Shown piece after piece: positions 55,761 through 64,000 of a DNA stretch of 64,000 nucleotides (position 1 is its first letter; every line of letters begins with the position of its first letter). Origin of the DNA: Pseudoalteromonas neustonica (GTDB taxonomy: Bacteria > Pseudomonadota > Gammaproteobacteria > Enterobacterales > Alteromonadaceae). The position numbers were made by a program, and so were the translations under genes. Location: positions 62,001 to 126,000 of the forward strand of contig NZ_BDDS01000009.1 of assembly GCF_001653135.1 (NCBI RefSeq), given 5' to 3'. The notes beneath the pieces are model-generated. The model was not told the DNA's origin. It was given only the letters and a program-made list of their open reading frames with translations, and searched no databases.

Positions 55761-57640
55761 TAAACCTTAAACTTATCAATCGCTTTATGAAGTACACGTG
55801 CTTGTTCAGATACTTCTTCACTTGTTTGTGCATTGGTCACTGAATGGGCCGATGCATCTTCAGCAATATCACGTATCCGTACCACGTTTTTATTTACTTC
55901 TGAGGCGACTTGGCTTTGCTCATCAATTGCCGTTGCTATATGCGTACTCATATCCATAATCGTTTGTACATCTTCAGTAATCGAGCTCAGTAACTCACCC
56001 GCTTTAGTCGCTTGTGCTGCGCTTTCTCCACCTTGTGTACGACATTGTTGCATGATGCTAACCACTTCTTGAGTGCGCTCTTGTAACGTTGAAATAATAC
56101 TTTCTATTTCTTGCGTTGAGCTTTGAGTACGTTGCGCCAACGAACGAACTTCATCTGCAACTACAGCAAAGCCTCGCCCTTGCTCACCCGCACGAGCAGC
56201 CTCAATTGCGGCATTTAATGCCAATAGATTAGTTTGCTCAGCTATCGCTCGAATTACATCAAGTACAGACCCTATAGTCTCACCATCTTTTTCAAGCTGT
56301 GATACAACACTAGAGGCTTTACCTAAAGATTCAGATAATTGATTAATATGATTAACTGTTGATTCAACTTCACGGCGGCCTTGCTGAGCACTCACATTCG
56401 TTGATTCAGCTTTTTTAGCTGCGGCTTCTGTATTATGTGAAATATCTTGAATGGTTGCCTGCATTTCAGTTGCAGCGGTTGCCACCATATCAGCTTCATG
56501 AAGTTGTTCTTGCATACCTGAACTTGTTGCCGCAGTTGTTTCTGATAAATGCTCTGTTGCTACATTAAGCGTTTTTAGCGCCGTATTAACTTCATAAATA
56601 AGTTTTTTAAAGTCGCTAATCAAACTATTAAAGTCAATTGTCATCGTGGTTACTTCATCCTTTCCTATCTGCTCAATAGTAAGGCTTAAATCATTGTTAC
56701 GACGAATCTCATTAATTGTATGATAAACCCGTTCAATGGGAATAATGATAGATTTGCTTGTAAAGTAAACGAGCGCCATTACGATTATACTGGCAAAAAT
56801 AAATATAATAATTGCAAACATCTGCGCATCACTGGCTTGTTTTTCAACTTGCAGCTTTATATCGCTGGTAATTTTAGAGACAACCGCATCACTTTCTTTT
56901 ACGCTTGACTTCATTTTACCTAATGCACCTGAATTTAAATCAAGGCCTAAAGCAACTTGCGCTTTAACTAGTGCATCAAACTTAGTTTGGTAACTACCAA
57001 GTAAGTTTATTAGCTGACTTTGGTAACCACTATCAAAGCCTGCTTGAGCTATTTTTTTATTCAGTAACTCAGTAATATCATTAAACTTATCAAGATACTT
57101 AATATCAAAGCGTAGCATAAAGTCTTTTTCTGAACGGCGCAGCTGCAACATTAGCGAAAGAAGTTCGTAGTTTTCACGCTCTTTCAATAGCGTCTCTACT
57201 TGATGCACGGCACCGCGCAACTCACCATAAAGGGCATCTTTTGGGTGTAAACCAATTTCTCTTTGTAACACTACAACTGTATTAAAATCTTGGTAATATC
57301 GCTCAGCTAATATTTTAAATTGATCGACTTCTTTATTTGGTACACCTAACTCATCAGTAACGGCTTTAAGCTTTGATATCTTAGCTTCAAGTTGTTGGTA
57401 TTCATTTTCGAATAGCGCCAAGTCCTCCTCTTGCTTATAGAATAAAAAGTTCTTCTCAAACTTTCTCATAGATAGTTCGTGGATATCTAGCTCTTCAGCG
57501 TATTGAATTGTTTCATTTAACTTAAGCATAATGCGTGCTTCATAAATGATAACAAATAACATTACGATCATAGCTAAACCAACGACTACCGCATTGAATT
57601 GCAAGCGACGTTTAATCGTCAAATTTTGAAGTAAACTCAT
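55760..57640 (-). CDS. Methyl-accepting chemotaxis protein
   Basis: A protein of about 626 residues: N-terminal helix ([18 protein letters not shown]), a periplasmic helical ligand domain (about 30-270), a second helix ([19 protein letters not shown]), HAMP (about 295-345) and a methyl-accepting signalling domain with the hairpin tip [40 protein letters not shown] split over about 465-505. It senses an unidentified ligand and controls CheA. The ATG at 57640 is preferred; AAGG lies about 9 bases upstream. It is a monocistronic gene with its own terminator. Confidence 0.93.
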   Translation of the reverse strand: MSLLQNLTIKRRLQFNAVVVGLAMIVMLFVIIYEARIMLKLNETIQYAEELDIHELSMRKFEKNFLFYKQEEDLALFENEYQQLEAKISKLKAVTDELGVPNKEVDQFKILAERYYQDFNTVVVLQREIGLHPKDALYGELRGAVHQVETLLKERENYELLSLMLQLRRSEKDFMLRFDIKYLDKFNDITELLNKKIAQAGFDSGYQSQLINLLGSYQTKFDALVKAQVALGLDLNSGALGKMKSSVKESDAVVSKITSDIKLQVEKQASDAQMFAIIIFIFASIIVMALVYFTSKSIIIPIERVYHTINEIRRNNDLSLTIEQIGKDEVTTMTIDFNSLISDFKKLIYEVNTALKTLNVATEHLSETTAATSSGMQEQLHEADMVATAATEMQATIQDISHNTEAAAKKAESTNVSAQQGRREVESTVNHINQLSESLGKASSVVSQLEKDGETIGSVLDVIRAIAEQTNLLALNAAIEAARAGEQGRGFAVVADEVRSLAQRTQSSTQEIESIISTLQERTQEVVSIMQQCRTQGGESAAQATKAGELLSSITEDVQTIMDMSTHIATAIDEQSQVASEVNKNVVRIRDIAEDASAHSVTNAQTSEEVSEQARVLHKAIDKFKV

Positions 57641-57762
57641 TAACAACAGCCCTTAAATTAGTCTCACCATATAGTATAGTTAAATAATATTTTCTTCGCG
57701 CATATTATCTAACAATTTATAGATAATTTAAGTCAGTTGCCTTATTTAAGCACCAAAAGTCC

Positions 57763-58791
57763 TCAACTGACTCCTGACCACAATGATCTATGAAGTTGGT
57801 GTGTACTTCCCCACTGCCGAGCCGTTAACCACTCAATCAACGGTTGCGGATCGCTTGGGAAATTAATTAACCTTTTGCTTTCACTATTAATCCAATCATC
57901 TAATGCATAAGGATTTAAATACCTCATTACATGAGCCGCTTTCATAGCAAGTAACGTTTGTGCATTCGCATCTTGCTCAAATTGACCAGCTAATGGCTTT
58001 AACAATAATTTTTTACCTAATTTAAGCGCTTCACTTGACAGTTCAAAACCAGCATTAGCAATTACGCCACTTGCGTTAGCTAAATCGTTTAAAAACCCCT
58101 GGCGTGATAACCCTCTCAAATGAATGTGAGAGCAAGACTCATTGCTTGCATTGGGGTGGTAACAGTAAAATTCTTTTTCAGGAAAATCTTTTAGATAATC
58201 GACCACGCTAGTCAGATTTTCAAAAGGTAAATACACCAACACTTTATTATCGACACTTACAGGATTTTCATGAGGATGATTAGCAATAAAAGGTGGAATA
58301 ATATTATCGGCAAATGGCTGCCAATGGACCCCTAAGTAAATATCTGCTGGGGCATAACACTTAATTAATGAACGATGGAATAGCCCGTGTCTAAACATTG
58401 GCACCTTTGGTGATAAAAAGGCAGCTTGATGACTCATGCCAATAACAGGTACGCCTTGGCGCTTTGCAGCCCAAGCAGTGATAGGTTCAAAATCATTAAA
58501 AACAAAATCATAACCAGATAAGTCCAACTGCTTTATATCAGACAACAATTTACACATTCGCGCATTTTTAATTGTACGATAACTATTTATTTGGCCATTT
58601 TGTGTTGAGAAAGATAACCCGCGAAAGCTGCGATAGTTAGTGAATGCCTCCATATCAAAATAATTTTCCTGAGCTCGTCCTGAAAAAACATAATCAACGT
58701 CAATATTCATACTACTAAATGCGTTTGCCATCACGCGAGCTCGTGTTATGTGGCCGTTTCCAGTTCCCTGAATACCGTACAATACCCTCAT
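57763..58791 (-). CDS. Glycosyltransferase of the MJ1255/VC2487 family
   Basis: A 342-residue MurG-like (GT-B) glycosyltransferase. RVLYGIQGTGNGHITRAR at the N-terminus is the family signature, and NAGFELSSEALKLGKKLLLKP (about 264-284) is the nucleotide-sugar binding region. The real start is 58791, overlapping the PAP2 stop as ATGA; a longer frame from 58923 is out of line with the family. Pairing with a PAP2 phosphatase suggests a role in making or recycling a lipid- or undecaprenyl-linked glycan, but no substrate is known. Confidence 0.8.
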   Translation of the reverse strand: MRVLYGIQGTGNGHITRARVMANAFSSMNIDVDYVFSGRAQENYFDMEAFTNYRSFRGLSFSTQNGQINSYRTIKNARMCKLLSDIKQLDLSGYDFVFNDFEPITAWAAKRQGVPVIGMSHQAAFLSPKVPMFRHGLFHRSLIKCYAPADIYLGVHWQPFADNIIPPFIANHPHENPVSVDNKVLVYLPFENLTSVVDYLKDFPEKEFYCYHPNASNESCSHIHLRGLSRQGFLNDLANASGVIANAGFELSSEALKLGKKLLLKPLAGQFEQDANAQTLLAMKAAHVMRYLNPYALDDWINSESKRLINFPSDPQPLIEWLTARQWGSTHQLHRSLWSGVS

Positions 58792-59321
58792 AAATAACCC
58801 ACCACTAGTATGGCTGCCAAACCACAACTTGAACCTATTAACCCTCCCAGTACAACATCGGCAGGAAAATGAACACCTAGCACAACTCGGGATGCAGCAA
58901 CGCCTACCGCCCATAAAAACCACACAACGCTTAATTGTGGAAAATATTGAGCAAGAATTATTGCCACTAAAAAAGCCCCCGCACTATGGCCTGATGGCAA
59001 ACTAAATTTGTCACCCGGCACAATATACGCGCCTTTCACTAAGCAATCACAAGGACGTACGCGTGCAAACCCATTTTTAGCGATATAGTAAATAGGACGC
59101 TCGATTAAAAAGCCCAGTAATAAAGTAACCGCCAACAGCTCTTGTTCGCTACCTAGCCAGCTAACAGCAAAAGCGATAACAAGATACAAGCCTCCGTTGC
59201 CACTTTTAGATAACCCTAATGCGGAATTTTTTAGCCATAAAGGGGAATTACCATTAAACAGCTTAAGAAATAAATTTTCATCCAGCTGCGCAACCTTCTT
59301 TAATATATTGTACTCACTCAT
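58788..59321 (-). CDS. PAP2 family membrane phosphatase
   Basis: A 177-residue polytopic protein with the three PAP2 motifs: KNGFARVRP (lysine and Arg-Pro), PSGHS and SRVVLGVHFPADV. These use a His nucleophile to remove phosphate from lipid phosphates, undecaprenyl pyrophosphate or similar. The start at 59321 has AGGAG 6 bases upstream; a start at 59339 would include that site. It overlaps the glycosyltransferase gene by 4 bases, so the two act as a unit. Confidence 0.85.
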   Translation of the reverse strand: MSEYNILKKVAQLDENLFLKLFNGNSPLWLKNSALGLSKSGNGGLYLVIAFAVSWLGSEQELLAVTLLLGFLIERPIYYIAKNGFARVRPCDCLVKGAYIVPGDKFSLPSGHSAGAFLVAIILAQYFPQLSVVWFLWAVGVAASRVVLGVHFPADVVLGGLIGSSCGLAAILVVGYL

Positions 59322-59536
59322 TGCTTGCTCCTTTTTCATGCAAACCTGTGCACAATTTCAGCATAGGTGCTAGAAATAACAATTAGGTGAAAGTTTTAAG
59401 ACACTAATATTGCTTTTACTGTTTTAGCGCATTATTTGTTTAAAAAGAGCGCTATTTACTGGTATTAAGTCGTTGTTATTGCGTTTCAGCAAGGTATACT
59501 GAAGTACAAGCTAACGTATCTTTAGAGGATAATAAA

Positions 59537-60034
59537 ATGGATTACAGCACTTCAGATTTATGCGATCACTTTGCCGACGTGGTCGACGTGCTCGAACCTA
59601 TGTTCATCAATTTTGGTGGCCGTCATAGCTTTGGTGGTCGCATCAAAACAGCTAAATGTTTTGAAAATAATGAACTGATCCGTGAGATACTCTCTCAAGA
59701 AGGCGAAGATCGCATATTGCTCATTGACGGTGGTGGTTCTACACGTCGGGCACTTATTGATATAGAGCTGGCAGAGTTAGCCACAGAAAATAACTGGCAA
59801 GGTATTGTTGTCTATGGTGCAGTGCGCCATGTTGACGAACTTGAAGAGATTAATTTAGGTATTCAAGCAATTGCATCTATCCCTGTCGCTGCTGATAGCG
59901 AAGGCGCTGGCGAAGATGGCATTGGCGTTAATTTCGCTGGCGTGTCTTTTTTCGATGATGATTATGTTTATGCAGATAGCACTGGTATTATTTTATCTGG
60001 TGAAGAACTTGAACTGGAAATCATAGAAGACTAA
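59537..60034 (+). CDS. rraA: Regulator of RNase E activity A (RraA)
   Basis: A 165-residue RraA: trimeric alpha/beta protein binding RNase E and the RhlB helicase and inhibiting mRNA decay. Recognisable segments are [29 protein letters not shown] and [14 protein letters not shown] (about 61-74), close to E. coli RraA (161 residues). It ends 2 bases before the hutG-like gene. It may affect the CsrD-type RNA decay encoded at the other end of the window only through RNase E, which is inference. Confidence 0.92.
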   Translation: MDYSTSDLCDHFADVVDVLEPMFINFGGRHSFGGRIKTAKCFENNELIREILSQEGEDRILLIDGGGSTRRALIDIELAELATENNWQGIVVYGAVRHVDELEEINLGIQAIASIPVAADSEGAGEDGIGVNFAGVSFFDDDYVYADSTGIILSGEELELEIIED

Positions 60035-60036
60035 AA

Positions 60037-61095
60037 GTGACAGCCTACTTAAATATCTACGATGAAGCGACTGTTAAACCTTGGTGCAACAGTCGTGCAA
60101 ATGAAAAAAAAGCATGGCAGTCAATCGCCCTCCTCGACACCCATGTTGACCCATTACAAGCGATGCAAGATGCCGCCCAATTTGGTATTCGTTATGTGCT
60201 CATTGGCATTTGTGAAGATATCGGCCCTCGCGCTAATGTAGGTAATGGTGGTGCGCAAGATGGCTGGCAAGCATTTGTTAAACGTTTCTTAAACCAACCC
60301 GACAACCAATTTTTAGCCAGTGATAAGGTATTACTTTTAGGCGAAGTTGATGTTGCCGATTTAACCCTTGCTGCATCAAGTTTAAGCAATCAACACCCAA
60401 GGCAACTTGAGCAATTACGTGACTTATGTGCCCAACTTGATCAGCGTGTTGAGCAAGTTTTAAGTTTAATATTTACAGCAGGTTTAGAGCCAATTGTTAT
60501 TGGCGGTGGTCATAATAATTGCCTGGGTATTATTCGCGCATTAAGTAAACATAAAAATAACCCTATTAATGCGATTAATTTTGATCCTCATGCTGATTTT
60601 CGCGATTGCGAAGGTCGTCATAGTGGTAATGGCTTTCGTTATGCTTATCATGAAAAACTCTTAAATAATTATCATATTATTGGTATGCACGAGCTAAAAA
60701 ACAATCAAGCAATTATTGATGCTTTAGCTGCTGCCAACTTTAACTATGATAGCTATCAGTCACTGCAAGTAAGACGTGAAAAAACACTTAGCGATGCATG
60801 CCAACAAGCTTTGCAAAACTTAACTGATGCACCACTTGGTGTTGAAGTCGACCTTGATAGCATTTCATTAATGCCCGTCAGCGCGTATACCAATTGCGGT
60901 TTTAGTGTTAGCGACGCAGAACATTTTGTGCATTTAGCTGCTAGTCAAACAAATAGTCACTATTTACATCTATGTGAAGCAGCACCAAACCAGCACCCTA
61001 GTGGATTGCAAGCAGGTATTAACGATGCCGGACAAATCATTTGTGCACTAGCTAATGCGTATTTACAAGCGCGGGAAAATGTAAAAAGCGTTTAA
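60037..61095 (+). CDS. hutG: Formimidoylglutamase-like arginase-family protein (HutG)
   Basis: A 352-residue arginase/ureohydrolase fold protein. The manganese ligands are in GGGHNNCLG (His), NFDPHADFR (Asp-x-His-x-Asp) and EVDLDSI (Asp-x-Asp). The region around the first ligand reads GGGHNN rather than GGDHS of arginases and agmatinases. Closeness to hutI suggests formimidoylglutamase, the last step of histidine degradation, giving glutamate and formamide. The start is GTG, 2 bases after the rraA stop. Its end overlaps the convergent gene by 3-4 bases. The substrate is inferred from neighbourhood. Confidence 0.7.
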   Translation: MTAYLNIYDEATVKPWCNSRANEKKAWQSIALLDTHVDPLQAMQDAAQFGIRYVLIGICEDIGPRANVGNGGAQDGWQAFVKRFLNQPDNQFLASDKVLLLGEVDVADLTLAASSLSNQHPRQLEQLRDLCAQLDQRVEQVLSLIFTAGLEPIVIGGGHNNCLGIIRALSKHKNNPINAINFDPHADFRDCEGRHSGNGFRYAYHEKLLNNYHIIGMHELKNNQAIIDALAAANFNYDSYQSLQVRREKTLSDACQQALQNLTDAPLGVEVDLDSISLMPVSAYTNCGFSVSDAEHFVHLAASQTNSHYLHLCEAAPNQHPSGLQAGINDAGQIICALANAYLQARENVKSV

Positions 61096-62855
61096 TGCTC
61101 AAGCTGCCATTGCTTTAACCATGTAATCATCCCTACACTGCTTAGCGGATGACTAAAGTAATAGCCTTGTGCAGCGTAAGCATTTAAACTTTTCACAAAA
61201 TTGAGCTGCTCAATCGTTTCTACCCCTTCGCAAATCACTTTGGCATTCTGTTTATTATGCATTTCGACCATACCGCCAACTAAACTGCGAATATGACCTT
61301 GATGACTAAAGTCGGCAGTCAATGCTGGTGCAACCTTTACATACTCCACCGCTAAATTTGGTAATTTAGCTAACCAAACCGGGCTATCACCTAAACCATC
61401 AACGCATACCTTAATTCCAATACTATTAAGGCGTGCAACCATTGCTTTACCTTGATCATCTAAACTCATAAATAAATTTAACGGGCATTCAATTATCAAA
61501 TCCCCAGGCTGAAGCTGGTGCTCAGTAAAAACATCATCAATAAAATCAATAAACTCTTCATTAAGCATTTCCGAACCAAACACGTTTATGCTCAAGGGTA
61601 TCCTAATACCCTCCACACGCAGTGCCATTGCCAATTCTGCCGCACGTTCAATCACAAATGTAGCAAGTGGGAAAGCAAGCCCTGCTATACGTATGTCATC
61701 AATAAAACGGTGTGCTGATAGTATCCCTTGCTTTGGGTGTTGCCAGCGTAGTAACAGCTCTAAGAACTCAATTTTTTCATCTGTATTTCTTATCACTGGC
61801 TGAAAATAGAGCTCAAGCTCTCGTGCAAAGTCTATATTAGTCAACTCTTTTAAGCGCGCCTGCTGCTCTAGCTGCTCTATTTTCATTTGTTGGTGATAAG
61901 CAACTACCTGCTGTGGTTCTACACTATCAAGCGCTAAGTAACCACATGAGATAAGATTATCAAAACTACCTTCCTGTTCATCACAATCTACATAACTCGC
62001 ACGTGCCTTCACTTCAATTGTACAATTTGCGACATTGAAAGGCTTTAGAGTCGCACCTAATATTTGACTAATTAGCTGTTCATGCAGGTGCTTTTGCTGC
62101 TCCAAATTACATATAAATGCGAAATTTAACCCACCTAAATGTGCTAACTTTTGGTCCCCACCTAAACTAACAACTTCATCCATATTCAAAAACTCTTTAA
62201 TACGGTTTGCCGATTGAGCTAATAATAAATCCCCAAAATCTCGTCCTATATGTTGATTTACTTCTTTAAACCCTTCTAAGCGAATAATTATTAATACACC
62301 GCGATAATGCTGTGGCTCACGCCACGCATAATAACTATTACGTAATTGCTTACAACTAGGAAGACTCATTAACGGGGATGCTGCAGCAAAGCCTTCTTGC
62401 TCTAAGCTTTGTGTTTCGGTGCTGTGCGGTTCTAAATCTTGCTCATCAAAATAGCCAGATGCTGCCAGTATAATACTTGCCAATGTGACTAAAAATAAGG
62501 GTATGCCTAAAAGCAAATTAGCAGCAAATAATATTATATATATTATTGCTGCGCAGTAACTTAGCGTGAGTAACGTTGAGTTATTTTGTTTAGATGCTTG
62601 CCATAAGTGAAGGCAAATGCTCAATGCTAACAACAATTCTAAATAAGGAAATGCAGCACTTAATATCGCTAGCGAAATAACCCCGTTGAGTATATAGCTA
62701 AATCGCAACTGCGATTTATTAACTACACACAAAGCGCAAACCATCGCCATCAATACCATACCGGCTAAAAAAACGGGTAACTGTGTATTGTTTAAAAAAG
62801 CGCTCCTTGCTGCGTATTCAAATCCAGTATTTGTTAATAGCGCAATTAAAGACAT
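61092..62855 (-). CDS. Membrane protein with degenerate GGDEF and EAL domains
   Basis: A 587-residue protein with about five N-terminal transmembrane helices (about 1-135), a GGDEF-like domain whose signature is lost (HLGGLNFAFIC near 235-245), and an EAL-like domain with ELL in place of EAL (FLELLLRWQH) and DGLGDS in place of DDFGTG. With both catalytic motifs altered it probably neither makes nor breaks c-di-GMP but may bind it. It is related in design to CsrD at 3083 but has a multi-helix sensor. It lies 25 bases from hutI on the same strand. Confidence 0.75.
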   Translation of the reverse strand: MSLIALLTNTGFEYAARSAFLNNTQLPVFLAGMVLMAMVCALCVVNKSQLRFSYILNGVISLAILSAAFPYLELLLALSICLHLWQASKQNNSTLLTLSYCAAIIYIILFAANLLLGIPLFLVTLASIILAASGYFDEQDLEPHSTETQSLEQEGFAAASPLMSLPSCKQLRNSYYAWREPQHYRGVLIIIRLEGFKEVNQHIGRDFGDLLLAQSANRIKEFLNMDEVVSLGGDQKLAHLGGLNFAFICNLEQQKHLHEQLISQILGATLKPFNVANCTIEVKARASYVDCDEQEGSFDNLISCGYLALDSVEPQQVVAYHQQMKIEQLEQQARLKELTNIDFARELELYFQPVIRNTDEKIEFLELLLRWQHPKQGILSAHRFIDDIRIAGLAFPLATFVIERAAELAMALRVEGIRIPLSINVFGSEMLNEEFIDFIDDVFTEHQLQPGDLIIECPLNLFMSLDDQGKAMVARLNSIGIKVCVDGLGDSPVWLAKLPNLAVEYVKVAPALTADFSHQGHIRSLVGGMVEMHNKQNAKVICEGVETIEQLNFVKSLNAYAAQGYYFSHPLSSVGMITWLKQWQLEH

Positions 62856-62880
62856 TGAGTAAGTACAACATTAAAATAGA

Positions 62881-64000
62881 CTAATTAAGTCTACCCAATA
62901 TCCACAGATTTAACAGTTTATTTACGCCTAATTGATAACTTAATTGCGCTGGGTGAGAAATTTGCCAATGTGCAATGTCAGCTCGTAGCCCTATTTTTAA
63001 TTCACCACGGTCTTTTAAACCAAGTGCTTTAGCTCCATTGCACGTCACTCCAGCTAAAGTTTCCTCTGGCGTTAAACGAAATAATGTACACCCCATATTC
63101 ATCATTAATTGCAAAGAACACAAGGGTGAGGTGCCCGGGTTAAAGTCTGTTGAAATAGCCATTGGTACATTGTATTGCTTTAATAACTCAATTGGCGGCT
63201 GCTTAGTTTCACGTAAAAAATAAAATGCGCCGGGTAATAAAACAGCCACAGTACCCGCTGCGGCCATAGCCTTTACTCCCGCTTCATCTAAATGCTCTAT
63301 ATGATCTGCCGATAAACCTTTAAATTCAGCAACAAGCTCTGTGCCATGTTGGTTAGATAACTGCTCGGCATGGCATTTTACAGGCAAACTATGTTTTTTT
63401 GCGGCTGTAAACACGCGACGTGTTTGCTCATTACTAAAACCAACATTTTCACAAAATACATCAACCGCATCAGCTAAATTAGCTGCAACAATCTGATCTA
63501 ACATTTCGTTACACACCAAATCAATATACTCATCACTACGACCTTTATACTCAGGTGGTAATGCATGTGCCCCTAAAAAAGTGGTTTTTACATCAACGGG
63601 ATGATTTTCACCAAGTAGGCGCGCTACTTCGAGAATTTTTACTTCATTTTCGCAGTCAAGTCCGTAGCCCGACTTGATTTCAATCGTAGTTACACCTTCA
63701 GCATAGAGTGCATTGAGGCGATCTTTCGCCAGCACAAATAACGCTTCATGGTCAGCCTCTCGTGTTGCCCTTACAGTGCTGGCAATACCACCACCTTGCG
63801 CGGCAATTTGCTCGTAACTAACACCTTGCAAACGCTGTTCGAACTCTTCAGCCCGTGAGCCAGCAAAGACTAAGTGAGTATGACAATCTATTAAACCGGG
63901 TGTTAGCCACTGCCCTTTAGCAGACACTGTCGGTGTAGCTAACACATCAAATGTTGGTAAGTCACTTTGCTTACCAAGCCATGCGATATGACCATCTTTA
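62881..64000 (-). CDS. hutI: Imidazolonepropionase HutI, 5' end outside window
   Basis: The frame is open to the right edge, so about 30-40 N-terminal residues are missing (family length about 405). It is an amidohydrolase opening the imidazolone ring of imidazolone-5-propionate in histidine breakdown. Metal ligands are in [10 protein letters not shown] (His-x-His), KCHAEQLS (His) and [10 protein letters not shown] (Asp), with EIKSGYGLD in between. Codons past the last in-frame Met (63945) continue the expected sequence (DGHIAWLGK), so the start lies beyond 64000. With hutG nearby it marks a hut locus. Confidence 0.93.
   Translation of the reverse strand, partial: KDGHIAWLGKQSDLPTFDVLATPTVSAKGQWLTPGLIDCHTHLVFAGSRAEEFEQRLQGVSYEQIAAQGGGIASTVRATREADHEALFVLAKDRLNALYAEGVTTIEIKSGYGLDCENEVKILEVARLLGENHPVDVKTTFLGAHALPPEYKGRSDEYIDLVCNEMLDQIVAANLADAVDVFCENVGFSNEQTRRVFTAAKKHSLPVKCHAEQLSNQHGTELVAEFKGLSADHIEHLDEAGVKAMAAAGTVAVLLPGAFYFLRETKQPPIELLKQYNVPMAISTDFNPGTSPLCSLQLMMNMGCTLFRLTPEETLAGVTCNGAKALGLKDRGELKIGLRADIAHWQISHPAQLSYQLGVNKLLNLWILGRLN

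Noticed and set aside
1..64000. CRISPR array, rRNA or tRNA genes
   Set aside because: No regularly spaced direct repeats of 24-40 bases, no CCA-ended cloverleaf and no rRNA-like block was found by reading; short or divergent tRNAs could be missed by eye.

Overview
The window looks like a stretch of chromosome from a marine gammaproteobacterium of the order Alteromonadales, most likely Pseudoalteromonas or a close relative. This rests on gene order and protein similarity recognised by eye, not on a database search. The sequence is AT-rich. It carries the gammaproteobacterial orders aroK-aroB-damX-dam-rpe-gph-trpS, pilMNOPQ divergent from a class A PBP gene, metJ divergent from metB-metL, priA-ftsN-hslV-hslU, ssb near uvrA, and a mannose-sensitive haemagglutinin (MSH) pilus locus preceded by a csrD-like gene.

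Layout. 1-4870: start of the MSHA pilus operon (mshI, a PilN-like gene, mshJ running off the window edge), a PLP-dependent desulfhydrase/deaminase gene, and csrD/mshH. 5031-18840: an accessory island between csrD and ssb. It carries three tyrosine recombinases plus a small coiled-coil protein (Tn554 TnpABC-like; also reminiscent of the gamma-mobile-trio elements), then apparent defence cargo: a 1704-residue nuclease-STAND-type NTPase, a protein with a MazF/PemK-like domain, and a two-gene module of an ADP-ribosyltransferase-like protein and a Ser/Thr kinase. Decayed coding fragments lie between the cargo units. 18959-27460: ssb, a YajR-like exporter, uvrA, a CadC/ToxR-like membrane regulator and a small secreted protein. 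27479-34518: trpS, gph, rpe, dam, damX, aroB, aroK, with two small forward genes inserted between dam and rpe. 34973-42479: pilQPONM (type IV pilus machinery) and mrcA. 42559-48033: metL, metB, metJ with its operator, and a short malic enzyme. 48034-48897: a long gap with a MITE-like element. 48898-54464: rpmE, priA, ftsN, hslV, hslU and a DUF971 gene. 54756-59339: an orphan membrane protein, repeats, a chemoreceptor, and a glycosyltransferase/PAP2 pair. 59537-64000: rraA, hutG, a degenerate GGDEF-EAL protein and hutI, which runs off the right edge.

How the parts work together. The two pilus loci build separate surface filaments (MSHA and the PilQ-type pilus). The met genes form a MetJ-regulated unit. 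The dam-aro block couples shikimate synthesis, cell division (DamX) and methylation-directed repair. The island is the variable part. Its recombinases, small TnpC/GmtX-like gene, NTPase and MazF-like gene are packed head to tail on one strand, so mobilisation and cargo may be co-transcribed; the ART-kinase pair is a separate unit near the csrD end.

The most promising candidates for something undescribed are the nuclease-NTPase plus MazF-like pair (7315-13488), the ART-like/kinase pair (5216-6743), and a hairpin that would mask the hslV ribosome-binding site (52105-52154).
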